From Candidatus Fredericiella danica (GTDB lineage Bacteria > Chloroflexota > Anaerolineae > Caldilineales > Caldilineaceae): a stretch of DNA of 64,000 nucleotides. Position numbers and translations under genes: made by a program. Below the pieces are notes generated by a model. The model did no database searches. It was given only the letters and a program-made list of their open reading frames with translations, and was not told the DNA's origin. Every line of letters begins with the position of its first letter. Positions within the stretch are counted from its first letter, which is position 1. The stretch covers positions 18,692 through 82,691 of the forward strand of contig JADJPH010000040.1 in NCBI GenBank assembly GCA_016713335.1, given 5' to 3'. Positions 19,324-28,668 of this stretch are shown piece by piece.

Positions 19324-19357
19324 AGCCTGCCAGAACTTCTGGCAGGCTTTTGGTTTT
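19324..19357 (+). terminator. Intrinsic terminator after the mhqOD-like pair
   Basis: Stem AGCCTGCCAG/CTGGCAGGCT with loop AACTT is followed by TTTTGGTTTT. It ends the rightward transcript just before the converging DUF6069 gene. Confidence 0.8.
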
Positions 19358-19358
19358 C

Positions 19359-19811
19359 TCAGGCTTTGCTCGGCGCCCATCGGAGGAAGACCCAGAGGGT
19401 GATAGCAAATGCAACGACATGCATGATGATCAGCGTGATCACGGATCCCGTGGTCGGGGTGCCCATGGTCGAGGACGCCGGATTGATGATCATCATGAAG
19501 TCAGGAACCAACCCCACCAGAAAGACGATCCAGGCCACAATCAGAAACACCCGGGGTGGATTCTTGGTGAAGCGGTTGATGAGCCAGTAGACGATCGTCG
19601 CGCCGATCAGGAACACCGTCGTAAAAATGATGGTGGGGATGGGGGTCGCCAACGGATTGAAATCGGGCATTGGCGGCCAGATCATGTTGCCAATGAAGTA
19701 GACGATCAGGTTGGCGATGACTGAGGCGACGATGGCGATCAGCCCAGCGATTGCAATCCGGCTGGTGGTCAAGCGCACCGGTGGCGTGGTCGTGACTTTG
19801 GCTGATGTCAT
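19359..19811 (-). CDS. DUF6069-like four-helix membrane protein
   Basis: About 150 residues. ATG 19811 is preceded by AAGGAG at a good distance, so the upstream in-frame start at 19838 was not used. Four hydrophobic helices are seen: IAIAGLIAIVASVIANLIVY, TIIFTTVFLIGATIVYWLI, VFLIVAWIVFLVGLVPDF and VITLIIMHVVAFAITLWVFL. A PTPT-like N-terminus and the helix layout fit the DUF6069 family, whose function is unknown. The stop overlaps the terminator of the neighbouring rightward transcript. Confidence 0.65.
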   Translation of the reverse strand: MTSAKVTTTPPVRLTTSRIAIAGLIAIVASVIANLIVYFIGNMIWPPMPDFNPLATPIPTIIFTTVFLIGATIVYWLINRFTKNPPRVFLIVAWIVFLVGLVPDFMMIINPASSTMGTPTTGSVITLIIMHVVAFAITLWVFLRWAPSKA

Positions 19812-19851
19812 GGTTTTCTCCTTGATTGAAAATGACACTATACCAATCGGT

Positions 19852-20868
19852 CTACAGAATATTGGTGGCTATTCTCTCATTTGCCGCGCGCAACATCGCC
19901 TCGATCAACTGCAAGTCGCGTAGCGCTTCCTGCGGCGTGTTGCGGTGCGGTACACCAAACTGAATCGCGTCAGCGAAGGCTGCCAGTTCATGTTGCACCC
20001 CGGTCATGGCAGGGAGCACCTCTGTTTCTACCTTGCCGTCGTTGCGGGTAATTTCGAGCCGTCCGCGTTCCACGCGCAAGCTTCCTTGCGACCCCACCAG
20101 CGTGAGTGGGGCATTAAACGGGGTGCCGGCGGCATAGGTGTTGAGATAGACCCCCAACGCCCCACTGGCAAAGCGTAGCGCAGCGCCCAGGGTGTCGACG
20201 GGAGGAAGATCCGCATTGGCTTGCGTTGTGAACGCCGTCACCGAGTCCACCTCGCCTGCGATCAGACGCAAGATCGCCGCGTTGTGCACGCCACCATCGA
20301 CCAGGAAGCCGCCCGGAAAGCCACCCGCTCTGCGCCACGCGGTCTTGTAATATTTGTTGGCCGGCGTCATCGGTGCAAAGTGGGTGAGATGCACCGTCAG
20401 GATGCGGCCCAGCACGCCGGATTTCACGACTTCGGCGGCGCGGACATAGGCGTCTTCATAGCGCCAGTTCTCTGCCACCATCCAGACTTGCCCGGTCTGC
20501 GCACTGTGGAGTTCGATGAGCGCCTGGGCTGTGGCACTGTCGGGCGCAATGGGCTTCTCACTGATGACATGTTTGCCGCTGCGGAGGGCATCCGCCACGA
20601 CCGGCGCCTGGGCGTCGATGGGCAGCACGATATCGACGGCGTCCACGTCGTCGCGGGCAAGCACCTCAGCCGGTGTGGCGACGACCGCAACGTCGGCACC
20701 GAACTGCTGGGCCAGGGCAGCGGCCGACTCGCCGCCGCGACTGCAGACGGCAACAACCTGAAAGCGCTCAGCCAGGCGCAGCAAAGCCGGCGTGTGTGTC
20801 TCGCGGGCAAAAATGCCTGCGCCAATGATCGCCAGCCGGACTGGGTTGGGCGCGCTGCCTTTGACCAT
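19852..20868 (-). CDS. Gfo/Idh/MocA family NAD(P)-dependent oxidoreductase
   Basis: A 338-residue protein. The N-terminal Rossmann fold begins VRLAIIGAGIFARETHTPAL, and SEKPIAPD supplies the conserved EKP lysine that contacts nicotinamide and substrate. The C-terminal half (GGFLVDGGVHNAAILRLIAG) carries the DGGxH/N block of the family, whose members usually oxidise or reduce sugars, inositols or related polyols. It lies divergent from the MFS gene, 23 bases away, so the two may share a promoter region and perhaps a substrate. The exact substrate is unknown. Confidence 0.87.
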   Translation of the reverse strand: MVKGSAPNPVRLAIIGAGIFARETHTPALLRLAERFQVVAVCSRGGESAAALAQQFGADVAVVATPAEVLARDDVDAVDIVLPIDAQAPVVADALRSGKHVISEKPIAPDSATAQALIELHSAQTGQVWMVAENWRYEDAYVRAAEVVKSGVLGRILTVHLTHFAPMTPANKYYKTAWRRAGGFPGGFLVDGGVHNAAILRLIAGEVDSVTAFTTQANADLPPVDTLGAALRFASGALGVYLNTYAAGTPFNAPLTLVGSQGSLRVERGRLEITRNDGKVETEVLPAMTGVQHELAAFADAIQFGVPHRNTPQEALRDLQLIEAMLRAANERIATNIL

Positions 20869-20891
20869 GCTAGAATTGTCCTTTCAATTCG

Positions 20892-22268
20892 ATGGAGGGT
20901 TCACGACACAGGAATGTTCAGTTGCCGGTCATTCGATCGTTTGGCGCCACCACTCCGATCCCGCCCGAATATCGGCGCAATTTCCACCATCTCACCGCGG
21001 ATGTGGCCTGGTTTGGGCTGCTGGCGGGGACGACGATTGCTTTCCTTGGCGTCTATGCGGCGCATATCGGCGCAACGGCCTTTCAGATCGGTCTGCTGAC
21101 AGCCGGGCCGGCGCTGGTGAACCTCATTTTTACCATGCCCGCGGGCCGGTGGCTGCACAACCGGCCCATCGGCCCGGCGGTGTTTGGCGCCGCAGTCGCC
21201 TCGCGTCTGCTCTTTCTTGTCTATGCGCTGGTGCCGCTGCTGCTGCCGGACCCGGCGCAGATCCACGTGATGATCATCGCCACGCTCATCTTTGCGCTCC
21301 CCGGCGTGGTGCTTGCCATCGGTTTTAACGCGCTCTTTGCCGCGGCGGTGCCGCCTGAGTGGCGCGGGGTGGTGGCGGGGCGGCGCAATGCCATGCTCTC
21401 GCTTGTGTACGTGGTTGCCTCGCTGTTGGCCGGCGTCATCTTGAACAACACTTCCCAGGCGGTCGGCTACACCCTGGTCTTTGGTCTGGGTTTTGTCGGT
21501 GCGGTGATGAGCACCTATCATCTGGGCCGGCTGCGCAATGTGGTGGAGAAGCCCTCCAGCGAACCAGAGCGGCTCCGGCAAGTGATTGGCGACACGGCCC
21601 AACCGGGAGATACCCGTGGGGGTCAAGGCGTCGGTGGCCGGGTTGGCGTCGGTCTGCGTGCGTTTACCCGCGGCCAGAATCTGCTGAGGACCGAAGTCCT
21701 GCGGGGTGGCTTTGGCTGGGTGATCCTGTCGCTGTTCGCCTTTCATACTGCGCAGTATATGCCTGCCGCCCTCTTTCCGTTGCAGTGGGTCGATGTGTTG
21801 CACTTTTCGGATGGCCAGATTGCCATGGCAACGGCGGTGTTTCACATCTCGACCTTTGTGGGTTCTGTGAATCTCGGACGGTTGACCCGCCGTTTTGGCA
21901 ACCACAAGTTGACGGTGGCCGGCACGAGCCTGCTCAGCCTTTACCCCTTGCTCACTGCGCTGATGCCCAACTTCTTCTGGTTTTTGGTGACGTCGATCGT
22001 TGGTGGGCAGGGTTGGGCGCTGGTGGGTGGTGCACTGGGCAACTATCTGCTGGACAAAGTGCCTGCGGGCGACCGGCCCGCGTATCTGGCGTGGTACAAC
22101 CTGGCGTTGAACGCTGCGATTTTGCTGGGTGCGTTGTTGGGGCCGCTGCTGGCGGGTTGGTTTGATATCCGCATCGCGCTCATCCTGGCCTTTGTCGCCC
22201 GTCTTGCGGCCTCTGCCTTCATCTACTTTGTAGAGCCAAAGGCACGCACAGAGGCTCCCGCAGGATGA
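20892..22268 (+). CDS. Major facilitator superfamily transporter
   Basis: A 458-residue protein with about twelve hydrophobic segments and the usual central loop, here Gly-rich (around residues 225-250). The first half contains GATAFQIGLLTAGPALVN and MPAGRWLHNRPIGP, the latter standing at the loop 2-3 position. The substrate cannot be read from the sequence. Its divergent partner is a Gfo/Idh/MocA dehydrogenase, which suggests a sugar-like compound; this is inference only. No good ribosome binding site is seen for the ATG at 20892. Confidence 0.8.
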   Translation: MEGSRHRNVQLPVIRSFGATTPIPPEYRRNFHHLTADVAWFGLLAGTTIAFLGVYAAHIGATAFQIGLLTAGPALVNLIFTMPAGRWLHNRPIGPAVFGAAVASRLLFLVYALVPLLLPDPAQIHVMIIATLIFALPGVVLAIGFNALFAAAVPPEWRGVVAGRRNAMLSLVYVVASLLAGVILNNTSQAVGYTLVFGLGFVGAVMSTYHLGRLRNVVEKPSSEPERLRQVIGDTAQPGDTRGGQGVGGRVGVGLRAFTRGQNLLRTEVLRGGFGWVILSLFAFHTAQYMPAALFPLQWVDVLHFSDGQIAMATAVFHISTFVGSVNLGRLTRRFGNHKLTVAGTSLLSLYPLLTALMPNFFWFLVTSIVGGQGWALVGGALGNYLLDKVPAGDRPAYLAWYNLALNAAILLGALLGPLLAGWFDIRIALILAFVARLAASAFIYFVEPKARTEAPAG

Positions 22269-22283
22269 AATCCGGCGTCCGGC

Positions 22284-22503
22284 CAAAAAATAACCGCTTG
22301 TCATGACAAGCGGTATTTGGCGGGGTCAGGACTCCGCAGAACCGTGTGGTCAGTGGGTACGAACCTGCATAAGCAGGTGGGTGCAGACTGGACGCTTCCG
22401 TCTTGCCGCGAGGGCTAACACATCCGCGCCACTTGGTCTCGCTCCCGTTTTTGAAGTGTTGGCTCGCCCCGTGTGCCGACCGAATCACGAGTTCGGCAGA
22501 GTC
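22284..22503 (-). ncRNA. Candidate stand-alone small structured RNA (family unassigned)
   Basis: No credible reading frame is present, but a complete transcription unit is. A promoter (TTGCAC 22539-22534, 18-base spacer, TATACT 22515-22510) faces left, and the unit ends with a perfect 22-base palindrome (22293-22314) followed on the minus strand by TTA and six T. The RNA would be about 220 nt. Its 5' GACUCUGC can pair with GCGGAGUC near the 3' end, closing a multi-stem fold. Internal hairpins include CCGAA/UUCGG and ACCUGC-UUAU-GCAGGU, and GCGAG-CCAACAC can pair with GUGUUAG-CUCGC. RNase P, SRP and tmRNA hallmarks were looked for and not found. Size and long-hairpin potential would allow a 6S RNA, but this is not proven. 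Confidence 0.5.
22293..22314. terminator. Perfect palindrome, terminator of the small RNA
   Basis: A 22-base perfect palindrome (arms ACCGCTTGTCA) is followed leftward by TTATTTTTT on the minus strand. It also sits 25 bases after the MFS stop and could end that transcript from the other side. Confidence 0.75.
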
Positions 22504-22509
22504 ATTTAT

Positions 22510-22539
22510 AGTATAGCACAGGCGAGAAAGGCGGTGCAA
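22510..22539 (-). promoter_or_regulatory. Sigma70 promoter of the candidate small RNA
   Basis: On the minus strand, TTGCAC at 22539-22534 and TATACT at 22515-22510 have an 18-base spacer. The predicted start is near 22503. Confidence 0.55.
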
Positions 22540-22619
22540 AGGCGTTGGAAAGGGGTGTGCTTCAGTTGGTGCAGTAGTTGACATGAGGAACCGCAAATTC
22601 TGCCTGCCTGAATTCGATC

Positions 22620-22790
22620 GCCATGCCGCAAAGATGCAAAGGAACAACGAAAAAAAATCTCCCGCAGAGACGCAGGGACGCAGTGAAGAGCATTGTTGGC
22701 CACAAAGAGCGCAAAGACCACAAAGAAAATGCGGTGCCATCCGGTTCTGTTTCCTTTGTGCCTCTGTGTTCTTGGGGGGTGTGGCCCCGT
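22620..22790. repeat. Dispersed 'CGCAGAGACGCAGGGACGCAG' type repeat, copy 1
   Basis: Short AAAGACGCAAAGG-like and CCACAAAGA-like words follow one another, including CCGCAAAGATGCAAAGGA, CCCGCAGAGACGCAGGGACG and CACAAAGAGCGCAAAG. Similar words lie at 47697-47770. Such strings are a known, widespread non-coding repeat type in several bacterial phyla. No gene is recognised between here and 23450. Confidence 0.6.
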
Positions 22791-23469
22791 CCGTCGAGCA
22801 CCAGACGCGCATTGGCGGTCCAAGGCGCGGCGTGGGGGCAGGGCGATTGCTGGACGCCATCGACTCGAATTCTGGTTCTGGCGGGTCTCCGTCCGGGCGC
22901 GAAAGCGAGTTCCGACCAAGACCGGACGCGGGCGTATGGCGTGTCTTCAACGGCCGGGGGCAGCGGCGAAGTCGGCAATACCTGGCACGCGGAAGGGATG
23001 CCGGCAGCGCATCGCGAAGTTGGCGGCGACGCCACCGACCCGCCGGGGTGGCTGACTCGGGTTTGGCGGGCGCGGGCGCGCACGCGGGCGCCCCCTCGTC
23101 TTCCCGAACCGTGGCGCATAAAGACGTACGTGCTCCCGGCAGCAACCGGGCTTCGTCGGGCCGTATGGCAACAATCTATTCCATCTCAACCGCGCCTGCG
23201 ACCCCAACCGCCCCCGCTTTGCGAAGCCGCCGGCATTACGCTGGACACGCCAGTTTGCCAAGGGGCTGCCCGCACCGGATCCTTTGACCTGAAGTTTGGC
23301 GGCGCTCGCCCGGATCTGGATAAGCCGTACCCGACGGCATGAGGTGAATCGGTGTGGGGCACATGGGTGCTCGCCTGCGTGCCGCAACACCATTTCGCAA
23401 AGTGAACGTGAAAGTTGGTCACCTACCTGTGCCCCCACGTGCGGGCAGCAACGGACCGCTTCGTCGGCT

Positions 23470-23640
23470 GACGTTGTGGGTCTCGCCGCCGGTGTGCAGG
23501 CCATCGCGGCCGGGGGATCTCACACGTGCGCATTAACGACCACGGGCGGCGTGAAGTGTTGGGGGTTCGCCCTCGCCAATGAACCTGATCACGCCGACTT
23601 GACGCCGGTGGATGTCACTGGTCTCACTAGTGCCAGTGCA
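23470..23640 (+). pseudogene. RCC1-repeat protein remnant
   Basis: The frame encodes VVGLAAGVQAIAAGG, then SHTCALTTTGGVKCWG, then PVDVTGLTS. This is one typical repeat unit of bacterial RCC1-type beta-propeller proteins, normally present in seven or more copies. The frame is closed on both sides and neither a start nor flanking repeats can be found, so it is a fragment. It ends where the antisense remnant of the kinase receiver domain ends, marking an old junction. Confidence 0.6.
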
Positions 23641-23647
23641 GCCAGGT

Positions 23648-25384
23648 TCATGGGTTTACTGAGGTAAGCACCGCGCCCGCTTTCAGGCAGCGCTGGCGTC
23701 TTTGGGGGCAGGCGGTGAGGGCGTGGGGTTTGGGCTGCTTCGTCCGGGCGGCTACGTACGACGAATCGCTCCATCCATCCATCCTCGGCATTTAGATGTC
23801 CATTAAGATCAGAGCGGGGCGCGCACTTTCCAGTTGATGCAATACGTCCGCCCCATCGACTGCAGTAGTGACGGAATAACCGCAGCTTTCAAGTTAGTCG
23901 GTGATCGCCTGTCCGATGATCGCATCGTCTTCGGCCAGCAAGATTTGTGGGCCAGGTGTGGCGCTGGCAACGGCTCGTCGGCTTTCCACGGGAGGGGTGA
24001 TCGCTGTCGACGCGATTTCGAGCGTAGAGGGCAGGTCAGGCGGCAAAGGTAGGGCGACGCAGAAGCGGCTGCCCTGGCCGAGGACGCTTTCGACGCTCAC
24101 CTGCCCACCACAGAGTTCAGTCAGACGCCGTACCAGCACCAAGCCCAATCCTGCGCCTTCAAAGTGCCGTGACAAACCGCTGTCGAGTTGGACAAAAGGC
24201 TGGAAGATCCGCCCAAGGTTCTCATTGGCGATGCCGATCCCGCTGTCCTCCACGCAAAACGTGACGGTGTGTGCCACAGCGTCTCCGATCGCAATTAATT
24301 CGATTCGTCCCCCGTCTGGCGTGAACTTGACGGCATTGCCCAGGAGGTTGATAAGGATTTGTTCAACCCGCCGATAGTCACTGACCAACTCTATATTGGA
24401 CGGCTCGGTTTGCACTTTCAAGTGCAGCCGCTTCTGCTTTGCTATCTCCGTCACCATCTGCATCGCACCAAGACAAACTTCAGCAATCCCAAAGCGCGTT
24501 TTATGCAGTTCAAACTGCCCAGCCTCCGTCACAGATAGGTCGAGGAGGTCATTGATCAGAGCTAGCAGATGCATGCCACTACGTTCGATACCCTTGATGC
24601 ACTCACTTTGTTGGTTGTTCAATTCACCGTAGATTTGAACTTGCAGCCCTTCCGACATCGCCAAGATGGCGGTCAGCGGCGTACGCAATTCATGGCTCAT
24701 GGTCGCGAGAAACTCATTCTTCACCAGCAACGCGTGGACCAAAGCAGCATTCGCTGCCGCCAATTGCGCCGTACGCTCGGTCACCTGTTGCTCCAATGTG
24801 CTGTATAGGCGGGAAATCTCCTCATCCTTCTCAATCCGGTCGGTAATATCAACGAGCGCCATCCGGCAAACGGTATGGCCGCTGGAGCAGAGGCGGACAC
24901 CCTCAATCCGCACCGCTCGGCGTGGAAATCCTGTGTCGGTGAGGGAGGCTTCGCAATGCTGTTTTGAGTCCGTGTTGAGCACGTCAGCCAAGAAGGCCGT
25001 AAAGTCCGCCAGGCTGGCGAGCGCAACAAGATCGGCAAAATTCCGGTTGAGCAAATGCGAGCGGTCCAGGTGGAATAACGATGCACCGGCAAGATTCACC
25101 TTTTGAATGGTGCCGTGGCAGTCCAGCGTAAAGTAGGCGACCGGGGCGAAATCGTAGAGGTCGGTGTATTCGTCCCGGCTCGTTTCGAGCTCGGCGCTGG
25201 TGCGGGCGAGTTCATCGTTTTGCAGTTCCAGTTCAAGCTGGTGTACCTGGAGTTCGTGCACCAACCGCGCGTATTCGCCCTCTCGCAGATGGGGTGCTCC
25301 GTCCGGCGACTTAGCGTCGAGTAGTTCTTCCGCGCTTGTGCGTCGTTTTGGGTTGTCTTGGGCGCGTACACTGTGACTGTTCAT
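23648..25384 (-). pseudogene. PAS hybrid histidine kinase, receiver domain cut by two in-frame TAA codons
   Basis: ATG 25384 is preceded by GGAGG. Order: basic N-terminus, coiled segment LVHELQVHQLELELQNDELA, PAS domain (about residues 60-185), coiled coil, HisKA with FLATMSHELRTPLT (His 231), HATPase with NLLGNAVKFTPDGG, VEDSGIGI and GAGLGLVLV, then a receiver starting ILLAEDDAIIG. The frame stops at TAA 23896-23894. The same frame goes on with LESCGYSVTTAVDGADVL, then LILMDI, a second TAA at 23794-23792, and MPRMDG to a TGA at 23650-23648. Both TAA codons stand where receivers usually carry Gln (CAA). The kinase core is intact, so a truncated kinase ending at 23894 could still be made. Confidence 0.8.
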
Positions 25385-26049
25385 GGTGATCCTCCGCTTC
25401 GCGCTTGTCATCGTATCGGCGCGACGCCGCTTCCACTATATAGGGGGTGGAGATTTCCAGAAAGGCGACCACTACGCTTTCAATCCTGTATTATTCCAAG
25501 GTGGGGTTGGGGGCGATGTATGCGTAAACCAGCGACCTGGGGCTGGTTCACAATCTGCTTTCCCACCACGACGAAGCGCTTGTCATCCAAAGCCAGCGTG
25601 CCAATGGGTGGAGGCCATGCCTGAATTGCGGGGACATCGGCGCCACGTCTAGCCCACCTGTATCGACGTCGGCGACGGCAATCGAAAATGCATTGCGGCT
25701 AGCAGGGAGCGCTGCACCTGGCGTCTGGGCCAACCCCAGATCCGGGCTGCGGCGATTTCCGGCAAGGGTCTGCTACATACTCGATCTCCCTCGACGGTTT
25801 CGGATAGCCTACCCTCATTATAAGCCCGCTGAATGGTTAAGTCTATAGCACGGAAAAACTGACGTTTTCGCCCGGCCAGTGTTTGACTTGCACCAACCTG
25901 TTGGGCTGCCGCAACGACGCACGAGGTGCTTATTGAAGACCGAGCGCGGGCGGTGACGCGCGGTCACCGTCGGTCACCGGTCAGCACGGTGTGGGTGTGA
26001 AAGCCTTGACCAATATGGCGAACACTGGGTACAGGGGCACATTCGAGCG
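25385..26049. other. Non-coding stretch between two kinase genes
   Basis: No credible gene is seen in these 665 bases. It probably contains the promoter of the right-hand side of the kinase at 25384, but no clear -35/-10 pair or terminator was found. Direct near-repeats of CGGTCACCG occur around 25960-25980. Confidence 0.4.
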
Positions 26050-28256
26050 TCAAGCGGGGTGCACGTTTGCGGTCACGTCATTGGTAGGCAAAGTGACCGT
26101 GAATCGGCTGCCTTCACCGGGTGCGCTCTCCACCGTAATCGCACCGCCCAGCAGTTCGACCATCCGGTGCATAGGCTAGCCCCAATCCGACACCCCCATA
26201 CTTGCGCGCCAGGCTGCCGTCACCTTGCACAAAGGGCTGGAAGGCACGCTGTTGTTCTGTAGGCAACCCGATGCCGGTGTCCCATACCACCAGGCGTACG
26301 GTCTTGTCGTCGCCATTTTTCCGCACCTCAAGGCCAATCTGGCCATCTTCTGGGGTGAACTTGACGGCGTTATCGAGCAGTTGTTGGACAATCTGAATGA
26401 TGCCTTCGGGATCGCTGATGATTTCTAGACCAGCTGGCTCGACGCTAAAAGTCAGGGTTTGTCCTTTTTGCGTCGCCTGCTCGTGAACTGTATGTACACC
26501 GACTGCGCACAGTTCGGCCAGGATGCAGCGCTCTTGCTGGATCGTCACGTTGTTCGCCATCAAGCTTGTGTACCGCAAGATGTTGTTGACCATCGCCAAA
26601 AGGCGCACCGCTTTGATGGACACTCGCCACATAGTGAAGTTGACGTTCATTTAGCGGGCCGACAAATTGCATCTCCAATGCTTCGGTCATGCTCAACACG
26701 CCGGTCAGCGGCGTCCGCAATTCGTGGCTGATGGCGGCCATGAATTCGTCTTTCATTTTTCCGGCCCGCTTCAGATCCGCCACCAGAGCCGCAAGTTGCG
26801 CCGTGCGTTCCACCACGGTCTGCTCCAGTGTGGCATTCAGCCTCCGAATCTCGTCCTCTTGCCGCCGGCGCTCGCTGATATCGCTCACATTACCGATCCG
26901 TGCCACCGTCCGCCCTTCAGTATCGCAGACGACCTGTAAACCGATCCTGCAACCAGATATAGTGACCGTCTTTGTGCCTGAAGCGATATTCCAATTGATA
27001 GGGCGCGCCCGTAGGAGCGGACATTGATTCGACGATCACAGGGCTGACTTCAGTCAGGTCATCGGGGTGGATTAACGCCAGCACCGCTTCAATGGGTAAA
27101 GCGGTAATCTCTTCCATGGTGTAGCCAGTGAACTTGGCAAACACCGGGCTCAAATAATCATAATGCAGTTGGTTTGCAGATTGCGCTTATAGGACGCATC
27201 CAGCGAATTCTCCAGCACTCGCGCAGGCGCTCCTCACTCGCCGCAACTTTTCTTCCGCCTGCTTGCGTCTCGAAATCTCCGCGAATTGACGATGGTCCTG
27301 ACGAACTCGCCGTGTTCATCAAACTCCCGGTGCAGCACGTCTTCCAGCCATATGTAGTCGCCCCGCTTGGTCATGATCCGATATTCATATTGGCTGGCGG
27401 GCAGCTTCAACTCGCGACCACGCTTGATTTCGGCGGCGATGCCGGCGCGATCATCCGGGTGAATTCGCTGCAAGATCCCCGGCGTATCGAGACCAACCAG
27501 GTCGCTCTCGTCATAGCCCAGCCGCCGAACATTGCTCGGTGAGATATAGATTACTGTGCCGCCAGCATCGATCAGCGATACGGTGTCCGATGAATGGTCG
27601 GCCAGCAGCCGGTACATGGCCTCGCTTTTTGCCAAGGCTGCTTCTGCCCGCTTACGCTCAGAAACATCCGTCACCGTTATCCAGTAGTACGGCAGAGCCC
27701 CAAGTGCGTCCTGCCTTACGATGGTTTCGATACTGACCCAAAAGGGGTCGCCCCCTTGCCTGACCATGCGGAGTTCGCACGTTTGTCGCTTGCCAGTCTC
27801 ATCCACCAACCTACGGTGTAGATAGAAAACATTCTGGTCTTCACTGACGACGAAGCGATCTAGGGGCCGCTTGACCAGATTCAATTTGTTCACCCCCAGT
27901 AGCGTGGATAAAGTGAGGTTGGCCCCCTCGATCAACCCCTTGGCACTCATTGTGACATAGCCGACCGGGGCCATGTCATACAAATCAAAATACTTGTCAC
28001 GCGACGCTTCGAATTCCTGCTGGATGCGCTGTAGTTCTTCGTTTTGCAGTTCCAGTTCGATCTGGTGCACCTGCAATTCATGCACAAGGCGCTGTAGCTG
28101 TTCGGGCGTCAATTGACTTTCCCAACCCCTGGCGCGCAATGACAAGGTGTCTTCGGCACGACGGCGCAGGCCCCAACGCCTCGCTTTGTGGGATCGCCCG
28201 CCTGATTTTGTCCCATAGGTTTTCTCCGATCTGGCGCTAAACGCGTTTGGCGTCAA
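26050..28256 (-). pseudogene. Multi-PAS histidine kinase, several frameshifts
   Basis: One kinase is spread over at least five frame segments. The first (28256-27234) has the same coiled start as the neighbouring kinase (LVHELQVHQIELELQNEELQ) and two PAS domains (EASRDKYFDLYDMAPVGYV and RLLADHSSDTVSLIDAGG). Next come a third PAS (VFAKFTGYTMEEITALP) ending HKDGHYIWLQDRF, the HisKA segment FMAAISHELRTPLTGVLSM, a broken dimerisation helix, and HATPase boxes LLDNAVKFTPEDGQIG, WDTGIGLP and GVGLGLA. The last shift, near 26165, leads to RMVELLGGAITVES and the end at 26050. Because of the number of breaks I treat it as a pseudogene, although sequencing errors may explain part. It is a paralogue of the kinase at 23648-25384. 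Confidence 0.75.
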
Positions 28257-28304
28257 TTACATTATCGCGCGTTCTGACGCTGGCGCAATCGTGTCTCCTC
28301 CCAA

Positions 28305-28326
28305 GGGTGTGTTTCAGGTTTTTGGG
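28305..28326 (-). repeat. Dispersed repeat, module B copy
   Basis: On the minus strand CCCAAAAACCTGAAACACAC is read, the same word as in the copies at 2246-2265 and 47951-47973. It lies between the kinase start and the IS630-like remnant. Confidence 0.5.
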
Positions 28327-28351
28327 TTGTCCTCGGTGTGGTCTTGCCGCC

Positions 28352-28655
28352 ATGACGATGGTTACGGATAGGGAAAAGCAAAAGGGGCTGCGTTTGCTGC
28401 GGCGTCGCTGCCAGATCTTGCTGGCCAGTGCCGAAGGCAAACAAACTGCGCAGATCGGGGCTGCGTTGAAGTGTGATGCGGATACCGCCCTCAATGCGTC
28501 AATGCGTTCAACGGCATCGGGTTGGCGGCCCTGACGCAAGGGTCAATGGCGCCGCACCGCGTTGAGGTCGCCTTTGATGCGGCGGTGGCCGAGCGGCTGC
28601 GGGTGTTACTGCGCCAGAGTCCGCGCAACTTCGGCAAGGAGACCAGCGCCCGCCG
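28352..28655 (+). mobile_element. IS630-family transposase N-terminal remnant (frameshifted)
   Basis: Two frames joined near 28500 give a winged helix-turn-helix segment: LRRRCQILLASAEGKQTAQIG, then VNAFNGIGLAALTQGS and LRVLLRQSPRNFGKETS. This is the N-terminal DNA-binding part of IS630-type transposases or related HTH proteins. After FGKETS the similarity to the family stops abruptly. No catalytic DDE region, terminal inverted repeats or target duplication are visible, so it is a dead fragment. Its end meets a truncated gene on the other strand. Confidence 0.6.
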
Positions 28656-28668
28656 CATCACGGTGGAA

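Noticed and set aside
20901..22304. A 467-codon frame antisense to the MFS gene
   Set aside because: Its product is Arg/Gln/His-rich without hydrophobic pattern or domain, while the rightward frame gives a proper twelve-helix transporter.
22284..22503. Identification of the small RNA as RNase P, SRP RNA or tmRNA
   Set aside because: The GAGGAAAGTCC core of RNase P, the GGTCCGGAAGGAAGCAGC core of SRP RNA, and a tRNA-like end for tmRNA are all absent.
22583..23342. Long rightward and leftward frames between the small RNA and the RCC1 remnant
   Set aside because: They run through repeat words and G/C-rich sequence, give Arg/Gly/Pro/Ser-rich products, and no domain was recognised in any frame.
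23792..23896. TAA reassigned to glutamine
   Set aside because: TAA serves as a normal stop in other genes of the window (for example at 8005-8007 and for SNF2 near 41813), so a different genetic code is not supported.
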